DNA of 64,000 bases from positions 4,581,001 through 4,645,000 of the forward strand of contig JAQPZY010001688.1 of the NCBI GenBank assembly GCA_029931535.1, read 5' to 3'. The notes under the pieces were generated by a model that was not told the origin of the DNA, ran no database searches, and was given only the letters and a program-made list of their open reading frames with translations. How positions within the stretch are numbered: the first letter of the stretch is position 1; each line of letters begins with the position of its first letter. Origin of the DNA: Margaritifera margaritifera (lineage: Eukaryota; Mollusca; Bivalvia; Unionida; Margaritiferidae). Of the stretch, positions 9,027 to 19,248 are shown one piece after another. The position numbers were made by a program, and so were the translations under genes.

Positions 9027-10556
9027 TTACACTTTGATTGACATTTTACCATTAAGAGCATCAAGAACAACATATCTATCGGACGTTATTAGCGCGTAAA
9101 TATTATAAGCTAAACCTCCATATCAGCCTGCTGTAGCAACACCACCAGATACTCTACCACCAGGTTGTGCAGGATTTGTTCTCCCAATAGTGTATAAAGC
9201 GTTGTTCAGGTTCCATTGAATTTCAATATCTGCTGGTGTGCCAACTAATCGTTCAGAATGTGTTGTAAGATCGAAATGAAATATAGGATATAATCTCGCG
9301 AATTCATCGATAGATATTTGAGATCCATCCGCGGTGTCTTGATACTTTTGCATAGCTTCCATCAACATAAAATACGCGCGAGAAACGTTTCTGTCGTTTG
9401 GACTAAAATTGCAGTCTAAGGCTCGTTCTGGATACTGTCTCGAAGCCATCCTTATAATTATTCGTTCAACAAACATATGATCGAAAATCATATTATTTTG
9501 TTCTTGATTGTCATTTCTTTCTACTAGTTGAAATACCACAAAGATGTGCCGCGGCAATCGTTCCGATGGCACTGTATCTATTCTCCATGTACCGCTAGTA
9601 CTGCCTGCCGGCATATTATGATCATATGTTCGCCATTGTTCGAAATACAATTTTCTTGTGTAGGACGTCAACGCCTCTTCGAGCTCTAATGATACTAAAG
9701 TTGATGGTACAACCTTTGGCATCCATAATGATAAGTAACTAATAACAAACCTGCCATTATTAGCTGCAGCATCTCCTTTATGTAAGGTATTATTTGGTTT
9801 ATTCACCGATAATTCAATTCGATGCCTCATACTTCGAACTACAGAAGTAACGTCCTTACAAAAACCAAATACTGAGCTCAATGGAAGAAGTATCGTAACT
9901 TGTCGGCTGCCGTCACACAGCGCTCGTCGTTTCGCGTAACCTTCGTTGTAATGCTTTTGTCTAAGACTCGTTGCTGCAGCACGAATTGCAGTACCGACGC
10001 CTGCCACGGTAGCATTAGCTTCGTCTCCCGTAAGAACATTATCATTGTTGGCACCAACTCCTGCTGCTCCTCCTACTGCTCCTCCTGTTCTGAACTCGAA
10101 TGGCACAGCGCCTCCAGTACTACCATCCTTCATCCAGAACATGTTTGTTGAAATTGACCGGGAATAATCTTCGGAAAAACTTACGATGTTCATTATTGTG
10201 CTAGCCATTGGAAGATGTCTTATATGTTCGATCTCATTATCGTTGATTATGTATTTAGCTTCAGAGAACAGAGACCATCCGTTGTTCACAAGCGAGATGT
10301 TTTCATCACCTACAAAATCTGCAAGTGGTGCTGGTGCTGCTCCAGGTGCGCCTGCATCCCTTAAGCGCCCACGGACCTCAATGTATCCTTTGTGTGGTAA
10401 CAGATAAAGATCTTCGTCTCTGGTTCTTAAAATAAGAGTTCATTGTTTATCGACCGTATTAGGTTAATCTTCTTGATATTCGATGTACTCGAATTCTGTC
10501 GCAGAATTATCTACATCATAAACGTCATTAATATTAAGATAAGATCTAATCGACAT
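9027..10556 (-). pseudogene. mcp: Major capsid protein (double jelly-roll), three in-frame stops
   Basis: The central open part (10289-9123) has the composition and order of Polinton capsid proteins: an early N-N-G-W...F...AKYIINDNEIEHI segment, a long insert rich in Gly/Ala, and strands such as VTILLPLSSVFGFC, RFVISYLSLWMPKV and RHIFVVFQLVERND. Reading the same register outward extends it to an ATG at 10556 and a terminal stop at 9027-9029, about 477 codons, with the expected small C-terminal strand (IYALITSDRYVV). The register is interrupted by TAA at 10464-10466, TGA at 10440-10442 and TGA at 9123-9125. No frameshift is needed. A TCTAAA motif precedes the ATG. Trimers of this protein would build the icosahedral shell. 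Confidence 0.9.
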
Positions 10557-10572
10557 TTTTTTTTAAAAATGA

Positions 10573-10585
10573 TTTAGATAAAACT
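10573..10585 (-). promoter_or_regulatory. AGTTTTATCTAAA promoter-like motif before capsid gene
   Basis: The minus-strand 13-mer ends 16 bases before the capsid ATG at 10556, with an A-rich leader between. It is identical to the motifs at 7469-7481 and 8314-8326. Confidence 0.5.
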
Positions 10586-10710
10586 GACACGCGTTGTATA
10601 AAACTGACGTCGTTGTCATCCTTGTCATCATCAATCAATCTTACGATTGATCGCGATCGTGATCGATCAACGTTGTCAACGTTGTCAAAGACAACGACAA
10701 CAACAAGGGG
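10586..10710. repeat. Cluster of GTTGTC/GACAAC and GATCGATC palindromic repeats
   Basis: This gene-free spacer contains ATTGATCGCGATCGTGATCGATCA and a ladder of GTTGTCAACGTTGTC units with their inverse copies (GACAACGACAAC). Units of the same type lie in at least eight other places of the element, some inside coding frames. Confidence 0.75.
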
Positions 10711-11216
10711 TTAGTAAAAAACTGGATCCGGTATAACTTGACGCTGTTGCGATTGACTAAATTCTTTAGCAGTTTTTTTCATGGCGCGTTCTATTTCAGG
10801 AGTTGGCGCTATGTTTTTTATTACTTCATTAATTTGTTTTTGTGATGTCATCAATCGATCGTGATCGATCAACGTTGGCATCGTTGTCAACGGTTTCGGT
10901 TGTCCTCGAATTTTATCGGCAATCTTTTGTCCGACAGCAGTTCCAGCCGCAGATGTCGCACCTGTAGCAAAAGACTTTGCAGCATCAAATGCAATTGGTG
11001 CAACCTTAGTCGCGGTTTTTGCTGCCAACCCAAACAGGTCACTAAAGATATTTCCTCCTATTTTTTTTTTGTCTCGTGAATGGCAATAGGTGATATTCTG
11101 CTCTCGATTCCTGGTTTTGTGCGAACGATCTTTGAAAAGATTCCTCCGAGAAATCCTCCAACGATTTTTTTGTTCATGATCTTGCGTTGCCGCATCTTAT
11201 AAAATGATGTTAACAT
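10711..11216 (-). pseudogene. Small Gly/Ala-rich protein, possibly pVI-like, frameshifted
   Basis: A first frame starts at the ATG at 11216 (or 11195), has a Gly-rich amphipathic stretch (IVGGFLGGIFSKIV), and runs into a run of nine A residues near 11060-11070. A shift there connects with the second frame (to 10711), which starts with a similar stretch (GGNIFSDLFGLA) and an Ala-rich helix. A short insert DHDRL comes from the GATCGATC repeats. Position between the capsid genes and the amphipathic Gly-rich ends suggest a lytic or cement protein like adenovirus pVI, but this is inference from position and composition only. Confidence 0.5.
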
Positions 11217-11296
11217 AATTTTTTATCATTAGGTGGATTCGACGAATTATTCAAGGATTTTTATTAAAAATCCAATAATCATCATTGAGTTGAATC

Positions 11297-11337
11297 TTCG
11301 AATCTACCTCATGTAGATTTACTCAGGTAGATTCGAA
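11297..11337 (-). terminator. Perfect 13-bp stem hairpin downstream of the minor capsid gene
   Basis: TTCGAATCTACCT (11297-11309) pairs perfectly with AGGTAGATTCGAA (11325-11337) around a 15-base loop, 2 bases after the minor capsid stop. The rest of 11217-11296 is AT-rich with a second partial inverted repeat (ATTTTTATTAAAAAT). A transcript 3'-end or mRNA-stability role is inferred from placement. Confidence 0.45.
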
Positions 11338-11339
11338 AC

Positions 11340-12119
11340 TCATTGAGTTTTGCGCAAATGCAAGTAGTACGTCACCTGCTCATTATTAAAATCTAATTGC
11401 CGCCCTGATTGGTCTGTGATTGACATGGTAACATCTGCGATTTTGTCTCTGACGTTAAGCGGATAATAAATGACCTGCCTGGGTGACACCATCAATAATG
11501 ATCCCGGAGGAGCATCAGGACTGAACGAATAAATGGTTTGACCGCGGCTTCCTTTGGCCGTATGAGATCCGTAAACGATCGAGCAATTGATTAGAATCGT
11601 ACTAACATCTGAAATATTTATCGGAGATTCACCTCGTATTGTTACATCTGAATCAGTCAAAGAACTATAAATCTGGCGCGCAAAACCAAACATAATACCA
11701 ATTGTGTTCTGCGAAGTAAAATCTACACAAAAGTTTTTTTTCAGTTGTAATGTTGAGCGCATTGTATTGTAATTTGGCTCAATATTAAAATCGTCCTTGT
11801 TAAATCCAAGTTCGGTTATCTCAGCTTTAATAAACGTGTTGATGTCAGTGATATTGTATGCGCCTGGTGGTATTATAATTGTGTTGACGTTGGCATTGCC
11901 AATGCCGCCACCATTGATGTTATCAACGGTGATAATATCTAATCTGTCGTCGATGCCCTTTTTAACGTTATAAAACGAGTGCCACATTGTTGCGGATATT
12001 AATCCGAGTTCGTAGTTGGCGCCTGACTCTAGTTCAATTGCGGGATAATATGATACTCTAAAATTTGCACTGTCCTGCGATGTTGCAGTCGAGTCCATTA
12101 GTAGTGTTACGGCGGACAT
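11340..12119 (-). CDS. mcp2: Minor capsid (penton) protein
   Basis: The intact product of about 259 residues matches the single-jelly-roll minor capsid protein of Polintons, which forms the pentameric vertices. Recognisable features are the early SANFRVSYYPAIELESG strand, GANYELGLISATMWHSFYNV, then IIIPPGAYNITDINTFI and the late GSLLMVSPRQVIYYPLNV. I prefer the ATG at 12119 (MSAVTLLMD) over the one 30 bases upstream, because the earlier ten codons overlap the promoter palindrome at 12124-12140. It lies just upstream of the pVI-like candidate and major capsid gene in the same orientation. Confidence 0.85.
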   Translation of the reverse strand: MSAVTLLMDSTATSQDSANFRVSYYPAIELESGANYELGLISATMWHSFYNVKKGIDDRLDIITVDNINGGGIGNANVNTIIIPPGAYNITDINTFIKAEITELGFNKDDFNIEPNYNTMRSTLQLKKNFCVDFTSQNTIGIMFGFARQIYSSLTDSDVTIRGESPINISDVSTILINCSIVYGSHTAKGSRGQTIYSFSPDAPPGSLLMVSPRQVIYYPLNVRDKIADVTMSITDQSGRQLDFNNEQVTYYLHLRKTQ

Positions 12120-12243
12120 TATTCGTTTATATAATAAACGTTTATACAAAAATCCATTTTATAAAAATGGTTATACAAAAATTACCATCCCATTGTCCTC
12201 GACGTTGACATCGTCAACGGCAACGCCAATGACAACGGATCGG
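12120..12243 (-). promoter_or_regulatory. Minor capsid promoter region with CGTTTATATAATAAACG palindrome
   Basis: The palindrome at 12124-12140 sits about 5 bases before the ATG at 12119 and is followed upstream by TTTTATAAAATGG. Bases 12190-12243 are GTTGAC/GTCAACG repeats. No gene is seen in the region. Confidence 0.5.
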
Positions 12244-14228
12244 TCAGCGGCGACGATCTACAAATTTTCTTATGAGCTTTTTGTACTCAGACGTAGTGAT
12301 GTGCTTGCTGCCTCTAAGATAATCCAATATTTCAACAATTTCATTGTCAATCTCCACACCAGAATTACCAGCCTGCTTTGACGCCGCAAGTACCATTAAT
12401 CGGTTTATCACATCACGCATATTTTTAAAGATTTTAATACCTGTTCCTTTTCGCACCTCAGATGGTTTATTATCATCATCCCAGACATCATCGAAGGAAT
12501 CATCATCATCAGAATAATCTTTTATAGACCTGCGACGTTTCTCAATTGCTTTACTAATTACATCTTTTAATGAACCATCTTCTGTCTTTTTCTTCTTTGG
12601 CGTTGTTTGTGTCCCCACATTTTTCGACTTTTGATCTCTCTTTTTCTGTTGTTCCTTCATATCTTTTAATTTAACTCCAGCTTGTATTTGAGAAAAGGTA
12701 TCAGAGAGTTTATGTGAAGCTTTGTCTGTTACTGGTGGTGGTGATGGTGGTGGTGGCGGCTTTTGTTTTTCTTTTTCAACACTTTTTTGTACACATCTAA
12801 TCTTTGTTGATTCTCTGGATCTTTGGAATCCTCAAGCGTTTTTATGTCATCCTGCAGTTGATCACCACTCAGACTTTTTGCGTAATCTTTATACTGTTTA
12901 TTCTGTTTTCTTTTTATATCTTTTTCTTCTTCTTCCTTCATTACTTTGTCTTTATATTCTGCTGTAGATTTAGCAATTATTTCATTTTTAATTAATTCTT
13001 CTTTTCTTATATTCATTTGTGCAGACATTTGACAATAGGTAGCATCTTCTGCTTGAGAAAAGTCAAGTCGCTTGTCATACACATCTTTAAATATTTTATT
13101 TTTATATATACTGTCCTGATGTATTTTTAATAAATCAGGGTTTGGATTATCACGTAATTTTTGTCCAGTTGACTTGTTTTTAGTAGATAGTTTATCTCTT
13201 TCTTGTTTTAATTCTTGAATAGACATATTGTAAGCTTCTCTAACAATCTTTTCTACATCAAGAGGTTCAAAAATTTGTTGCGGTTTAGGAAGTTCAAAAG
13301 TTTGTTGCGGTTCAAAACGAGCAAAATGATCTTCGCCAGGTGATTGAATATCGTAAAACACGCAATCGTAATCTTCTGATTTCCTCGATTGATCATCCGC
13401 TGTTTGTGTTGCCTTTGGCGATGTCATTGACTGATTGTATGATGGTTGTGATTGCAGGATCTGAACAAGTTTATCCCAGTCGACATCAATTTTTAGATCT
13501 TTAATGCGCTCTTTTATTTTCTTAAGTGTCTTTTCAGTTGCTTGGAAACCACGAGAAATTGCCGTTGATATATCCATCTCCTGTTCCTTACCCTGATCAT
13601 CTTTAAACGTACCAATAAAGAACTTGCGAATTGGTTTCAAAAACCTGAGCATCGATTCTTCTTTTTCTTGCTCTTCCCATCTCGCTTGCTGAAATAATTG
13701 TTGATTTTTTTGTTGGACTGCGGCGAGCTTTCTCAACGCATTTATTCGTTCATTATCCTTGTCGTTAATCGGTCGTGGTCGATCAACGATGGCTGGTCGA
13801 TCAACTATGTTTTTGTCTTTAATCGATTGTGATCGATCAACGGTGTTAATAACACTGTTGGTGTTGGCAATATTGATGACAAGGGATGGTCGTGGAAATT
13901 GTTTGGTCAATCGATCACGATCGCGATCAATCTTATGATTGATTGACGGTGTCATTGACGTTGTTTTTAACAACGACACTGTTGACATCGGCATTGACGA
14001 TGTCAATGGAAACAATTGTTGATTTTTTTGTTTGATCTCGGCGAGCTTTCTTAACGCATTAATTCGTTCATTGTTGTTGACGTTGTCTTTAATCGATTGT
14101 GATCGATCAATAGTGTTATTAACACTGTTGGCGTTGGCAATATTGTTGGCAACGTTGTAGTTGACAAGGGCGTTGGCAATATTGACAAGAAATGGTTGTG
14201 ATTGATCACCGTTGTAATTTTGTTCCAT
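12244..14228 (-). pseudogene. Coiled-coil protein B (paralogue of A), frameshifted
   Basis: The first frame (14228-12729) has two tandem N-terminal copies of a motif (ERINALRKLAEIKQKNQQLF and a near copy) spaced by repeat-encoded DRSQSIKD segments. The block EESMLRFLKPIRKFFIGTF...MDISTAISRGF follows (near 13680-13540), then a long Lys/Glu-rich helical region. The frame ends in His codons inside a CCA repeat near 12730-12790. One base away the next frame continues through Pro codons to the C-terminal domain (12660-12244; KIFKNMRDVINRLMVL, IDNEIVEILDYLRG, TSEYKKLIRKFV). I do not recognise a family. Its size and position near the ATPase suggest a virion or assembly protein. Confidence 0.6.
13690..14150. 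repeat. Internal tandem duplication in gene B
   Basis: Bases 13690-13750 and 14008-14065 are near copies (both contain GCGAGCTTTCT), and both are followed by the same GATCGATC and GTGTTA/TAACACTG units at 13830-13880 and 14100-14150. The duplication produces the doubled N-terminal motif of the protein. Confidence 0.75.
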
Positions 14229-14235
14229 TATTAAT

Positions 14236-16661
14236 TTATTTAGATTTTTTTCTAAGCTGATAATCGATCCTCATATTTAAAAGTTTATGTTCTCTAATGA
14301 CATTTGATACAGACCTAGGGTTATCATATCGATATCCTGATAAAACTTTGTTATCAACTTCATAATCCACTTTAAGACCATTAAGCTCATCATATGACAT
14401 CGCAGATAATTCTTTTGCCATAAATTTACGAGGATTTTTAATAATTAATGCTTTCTTTATTTCCCGTGTTTCCACTTTTATTTTCAATTCATCCTGATAC
14501 GCAGCGTATCCCTCATCTTTTTTAGGTTTTGATTTTTTTTCTTTTTCTTTTTCTTCACTTTCTGGTTTTGGTTCTGATTTTGATTGTTGAGCTTTAGTAT
14601 ATTGTAATAAGATTGGGTTTAATGGTGGTGGTGGTGGTGGCCCTGATCCTGGCATTTGTGGCTGCGGTGGAATTGCTGCAATTACTTCTTTAAGTAATTC
14701 TGCTGCTTCTTTCTCTGAAATAGCTGGTTGTACTTTTTCTTTTCTTGGTCTAGATGTTTTTGATGATGCTGCAGCTAGTTCACCAAACATTTTTTCCAAT
14801 TCACCTGAAATATCTGATTTTTTTTAATTTTGATGGTATTGGTTTAGATTTTGGTGGAGATTTTGGTGGAGATGGAGACTTTTGTTTTAATTTTGATGGT
14901 ATTGGTTTAGATCTTGGTGGAGATGGAGACTTTTGTTTTGCTTGTACTTGTTTTAATTTTTGTGGAGATTGTGATTTTGATGATGCTGATAGAGATTGTT
15001 TTGGTGAAGATTGTTGTTTCCGTTTTATTATCTGTTCTTCTTCTTCTTCCCGTTGTTGCTTTGCATGTCTTTGTTTTCTTTCTAGTTCTTGTTTTTCTTC
15101 CTCTTGTTTTCTTTCTAGTTTTTGTCTTGCCTCATCTTGTTTTCTTTCTTGTTCTTTTCGTTTTTTTTGTTTTTTTCGTTTTGTTGGTTCTACTTGTTTT
15201 ACCTCCTCAGCAGGTTGTTGTTGTCTTTCTAGTTCTTTTCTTTCTTCCTCTTGTTGTCTTTCTAGTTCTTGTCGTTCTTCCTCTTGCTGTCTTTCTTCCT
15301 CTTGTTGTCTTTCTAGTTCTTGTCGTTCTTCCTCTTGTTGTCTTTCTAGTTCTTGTCGTTCTTCCTCTTGCTGTTCCTCATATTCTGGTTGTTCCTCATA
15401 TTCTTGCTGTTCCTCATCTTCTGGTTGTTGTTCCTCAGCGGGCTGTTCATCATCATCATAGGCCGCCACCATCATCGCCGCCACCATCATCACCGCCACC
15501 ATCATCACCGCCATCATCATCGCCGCCACCATCATCATCTTCTTCTTGCTGTTTCCGATTTTCTAGTTCTTGTTCATATGCATTCAACATTTTTAACATT
15601 AAATGCTGCTCCTGATATAAATCTACATTATTTGAAAGAGTTGCTTCGCCTGTGTACTTGTTTTGTATGTCTGAAATCGAATCTTTTAAATATTTACTGC
15701 TCATCGTACGAGCCTCAGAAGTATATCTTTCATCCATTTCATCATCAATTATTAAATTTGCATTAAAAATATAAGCTGTTAAATCAGTATTTTGACCGTA
15801 ATTTAAATCACGTTGCATGATAAAAATTTTATGTTGTAATTTGTACAAATCTGAAATATAATAATCTTTTATTTTAGCATGTGTTATTTCCCTTGGATCA
15901 TAATCTGTCGGCCTTGTCGTTGACAAGGACTGTGTCAATGATGGCTGAGGTGATGATGATTGAGGTGATGATGATTGAGGTGATGATGATTGAGGTGATG
16001 ATGGCTGAGGTGATGATTGCTGAGGTGATGATTGCCAAATATATTGCGTTACATCCTGTGAATCTTGTAATGATAATTGTTGTAACATCGATGTTGATGA
16101 TGGTTTTTTTGGTGGCCAAACATAAAACATTTTATTCTGTGAATCTGCTTGAGGTGGTGATAGTTGAGACGATGATTTTGACTTTGAAAAATCAAATAAT
16201 GGTGAAAATAGATTCTGTGAATCTAATGACTGAGATGATGATGACGACGTTGATCGATCGCGATCGATTGATGATAAAACACGTTGAAATTGAGTTAAAT
16301 CTTCTATTTCATCTGTTTGGGATGATTTTGAATCCCCACCATCACCTCTAACAAGATTTAATTGCATGCCCTTAAATTGATTTTTAATTTTCTTAAGTGT
16401 CTTTTCAGTTGGTTTGAAACCACGAGAAATTGCTGTTGATATATCCATCTCCTGTTCCTTACCCTGATCATCTTTAAACGTACCAATAAAGAACTTGCGA
16501 ATCGGTTTCAAAAACCTGAGCATCGATTCTTCTTTTTCCTGTTCACCTTGCCTACTTAATTGAAACAATTTTTGATTTTTATATTTAGCTACACTTAACC
16601 TTCTTAATGTGATTATTCGATCGCCAATGCCATGGACCTGTTGTAGATAATATCGTTCCAT
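14236..16661 (-). pseudogene. Coiled-coil protein A (paralogue of B), two frameshifts
   Basis: Three frames read in succession: 16661 to about 15490, then to about 14815, then to 14236. The first shift lies in GGTGGTGAT-type repeats (15456-15538) and the second in a run of A residues near 14820. The N-terminus carries the same block as protein B (EESMLRFLKPIRKFFIGTF, MDISTAISRGF). A Ser/Gln/Pro repeat follows (15-base units at 15930-16035), then a helical part, a long Glu/Gln/Arg coiled coil (ERQQEEERQELE type, 15220-15400), a Lys/Pro/Ser part, and a conserved-looking C-terminus (14236-14470). Long plus-strand frames here are shadows of the repeats. Family unknown; a structural or scaffolding role is inferred. 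Confidence 0.6.
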
Positions 16662-16736
16662 TATTAATTAGTTTTTGGATAATTTCGTGTGAGTGCACTT
16701 GTGCACTACTAATTAAATAATACCTAAATGACTCAA
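16662..16736. promoter_or_regulatory. Spacer between ATPase stop and gene A start
   Basis: The 75-bp AT-rich spacer holds GTGTGAGTGCACTTGTGCAC, with a GTGCAC pair that could form a small hairpin. It must contain the gene A promoter, but none of the shared motifs is present. Confidence 0.3.
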
Positions 16737-17386
16737 TTAATCAAAAAATTGTGTGATATTTTTACGAAACATTTTCCTAGGATTAACAGCGTATTTGTCA
16801 AACAAAAAGAAATCGTACATATTGGCAGTCGCGGACTTGTACATCTGAATAAATTGCTGTTTATCAACAGCGCTCCCGTAAAAGTCATTGGCAATTCTAC
16901 CTATGTCATTATTATCAAGGCCACCAAATAAAATAAAACAGCCAGTGTTGCGCCGTATTGTCTTTGTAACTGTAAAATAACTTTGCGCGAGATATATAGA
17001 ATTGCAAAATAGGATTCAACAGGCTTAGTATCCTTAGTTGTCAGAGGTATATCATCAAATACTACAATCTTATTTTCCTCATCATCACGTTCAGCAACGG
17101 GAATAACATCATCTGGCGAATGAAATGTAATAATATCTTTGCCAGATACTTGTCTTAAAACCTGATTATTAAACTGCTGCAATAAATCATATTTTTGTTG
17201 TTGCGCATTAATTGTGTAAATATAAACACGTTCATATTTTAATATTTTGCTCGTTATTAAATTCATTAATAGATTAGTTTTACCTGATCCAGTTCGTCCA
17301 ACAATCAAATAATGAGTATCTGGAAATTCATTCTTATGTTTTGTTTTTGTATTTTTTAATGGATCATCAAAGTTTATAATTGACAT
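16737..17386 (-). pseudogene. atp: FtsK/A32-type genome-packaging ATPase, frameshifted
   Basis: The N-terminal frame (17386-16901) has Walker A GRTGSGKT (30-37) and Walker [10 protein letters not shown] (106-114), as in the A32/FtsK-HerA packaging ATPases of Polintons, which drive DNA into the capsid. After residue ~125 the frame goes wrong: a one-base shift near 16985-17005 restores a register that continues to a stop at 16737-16739, including an aromatic strand ending in GCFILFGG, the [10 protein letters not shown] helix and the YDFFLFD segment near the C-terminus. Both nucleotide-binding motifs are intact. An AT microsatellite lies directly upstream and may have displaced the promoter. Confidence 0.9.
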
Positions 17387-17397
17387 CTTATATTTTG

Positions 17398-17398
<1 letters not shown>

Positions 17399-17484
<86 letters not shown>

Positions 17485-17521
17485 TATATATATATATATA
17501 TCTACATATATATACATATAG

Positions 17522-17553
<32 letters not shown>

Positions 17554-17555
17554 GT
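17399..17555. repeat. (AT)n microsatellite inside the Polinton
   Basis: About 155 bases of nearly pure AT with a few C/G interruptions lie between the ATPase and fibre starts. It separates divergent genes, so it has expanded inside their shared upstream region. Confidence 0.95.
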
Positions 17556-17560
17556 ACACA

Positions 17561-17645
17561 ATTTTTTCAACCCAATCACTACATTGACATCGTCAACGCG
17601 GTCACAATTTTATAAAACCATTTTTATAATAAACGCTGAAGAATA
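17561..17645 (+). promoter_or_regulatory. Upstream region of the fibre gene
   Basis: It contains a GACATCGTCAACG repeat unit and TTTTATAAAACC...TTTTTATAATAAACG, ending about 14 bases before the ATG at 17646. The TTATAATAAACG half resembles the palindromes before other genes of the element. Confidence 0.45.
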
Positions 17646-19169
17646 ATGTCCTATTACAGCAAATTTGGCACATTAATAAAATCAACAGCAGATGCCACAT
17701 CAACCACCACGGCCGCTGCAGATTTATCTGGACTAGTAAAGAAATCCGGCGACACAATGACCGGCAACTTAACAATGAGCAATTCCAGAATAATTGGTTT
17801 GGAAACAGATTATCCCGTACTTAATCCCGATAATACTCAGGCTGTAAGTCTACTCCAGCTAATAACAATAAACGATAGAAAAGTCAATAAAGCCGGCGAC
17901 ACAATGACAGGCGTCTTAGATATGAGCGAAAACAAAATAACGTCATCGTACGTGCCTGTAAATCCGTCAGATGTCCCCAACAAATTATACATCGACACAG
18001 TAGCATCAGCGTATGTCAATCGTTCTGGTGGCACTATGGAAGGTCCACTTAACATGGGATCAAACAAAATAACATCATCAGCAGTTCCTACGAATCCCAT
18101 TGATCTCGTAAACAAAACGTACCTGGAGGATATTACATCAAAATACGTCAATTGCGCAGGAGATACAATGACCGGCACATTAACAATGATAAATAATGCC
18201 AGAATAACAGGACTGCCAACAAATTTTCCGCCTGGAAACAACTCTGATGCTACGTCTTATGCGCAAGTCACCACAAAACTCGCGGAATACGTCCCGCGTA
18301 CTGGAACCACAATGATTGGTTCACTTAATATGGGTGGATTTGTTCTGAACGGACTCAACACGTACTTATCATTATCACCTGATAACGCGGTAAATGTCAA
18401 GTTTGTGTATGAAAATGCTGTTCTTATAACTGGGAGCACAATGACCGGGTCTTTAAACATGAACAATAAATCCATAACAAATTTACCAGTGCCGGTCGAC
18501 CTCGGTGACGCTGTTCCATACTCGTCATTGGTGAACCTCAGAAGCACAGTTGTGAATAAAATCGGCAACACAATGACGGGAAATCTCATAATGACAAACT
18601 GCGTTGTAAAATGTACGACCGCGCCTACTGCATCAGAAGACCTCGCAAATAAAACATATATTGATTCCAAGATAGGGGGATCAATTCGAATCAAAAACAA
18701 TGTCGGTTATATACCACCACTATCCGGAAATACTGGAAATCGCACTGGATTTATCGTATCATCATCGTCAGGCTATAATGGTTATGCTCCTTTTAATGCA
18801 TTTGCATATCATCTTCAATCTGCGTTAAACACAAACGAATGGGCGACAAATGGTGTATCAACAAATTTCTGGATCAAAATCGAATGTCCAGCAAGTATAG
18901 CAGTATGGAAACTTCAACTTCGTGGCCGAGCAAGCGTTGCAGAACGAATATATAATTGGAAATTTCAGGGTTCCACCGATGACATCAACTGGACAGACTT
19001 ATACTCAGCAACAAGTTACTACATCTCAAATTCTATGCAAAGTTTTAATATAGCGCCGGCTAATACAGTAAACAAATACTAACTATTCAGATTATTTGTG
19101 ACCGCTGCCGAACCAACAAATCCAGGACTAACACTAATGCAGATATTTACAGTGGACGATTCCATTTAA
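17646..19169 (+). pseudogene. Fibre-like protein: phage-type GDTMTG repeats plus discoidin-like tip
   Basis: The frame carries seven repeats of about 44-55 residues with the core G-D/x-T-M-x-G-x-L-x-M (GDTMTGNLTM, GDTMTGVLDM, GGTMEGPLNM, GDTMTGTLTM and three others) between residues 32 and about 320. This is the signature of trimeric phage tail-fibre repeats. The C-terminal ~150 residues resemble an F5/8 type C (discoidin) jelly-roll: YAPFNAFAYH, WATNGVSTNFWIKIECP, YNWKFQGSTDDINWTDLY. A TAA at 19080-19082 interrupts the register, which continues in frame with a typical last strand to 19167-19169. The layout suggests a trimeric shaft with a receptor- or glycan-binding head. It is first in the plus-strand block, divergent from the ATPase. 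Confidence 0.82.
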
Positions 19170-19248
19170 CGTTGATTTTATCAACGTCTACGCGTTTTAT
19201 GTAAACGCAATTATTATATAATCGATTATATAAACGTAGACGAATACA
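19170..19248 (+). promoter_or_regulatory. Upstream region of the repeat-domain gene
   Basis: It holds CGTTGATTTTATCAACG and CGATTATATAAACG (19223-19236) before the ATG at 19249, both related to elements upstream of the genes at 5183, 8906 and 21333. Confidence 0.5.

Noticed and set aside
9027..10556. Stop-codon recoding (TGA as Trp) in the capsid gene
   Set aside because: One of the three stops is TAA, other genes also carry TAA stops and frameshifts, and nothing suggests an alternative code; decay is simpler.
14754..15766. Long plus-strand frames rich in Ser/Cys/Phe, Val/Leu and His
   Set aside because: They mirror the repetitive Glu/Gln/Arg coding sequence of protein A on the minus strand.
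17374..17559. Tyr/Ile repeat protein
   Set aside because: It is a frame through an AT microsatellite; the same holds for those near 23000, 24800, 36550, 38700 and 40880.
17646..19169. True phage or bacterial contamination
   Set aside because: The GDTMTG repeats are phage-like, but the gene lies inside the Polinton between its ATPase and right terminal repeat and shares its promoter-like motifs.
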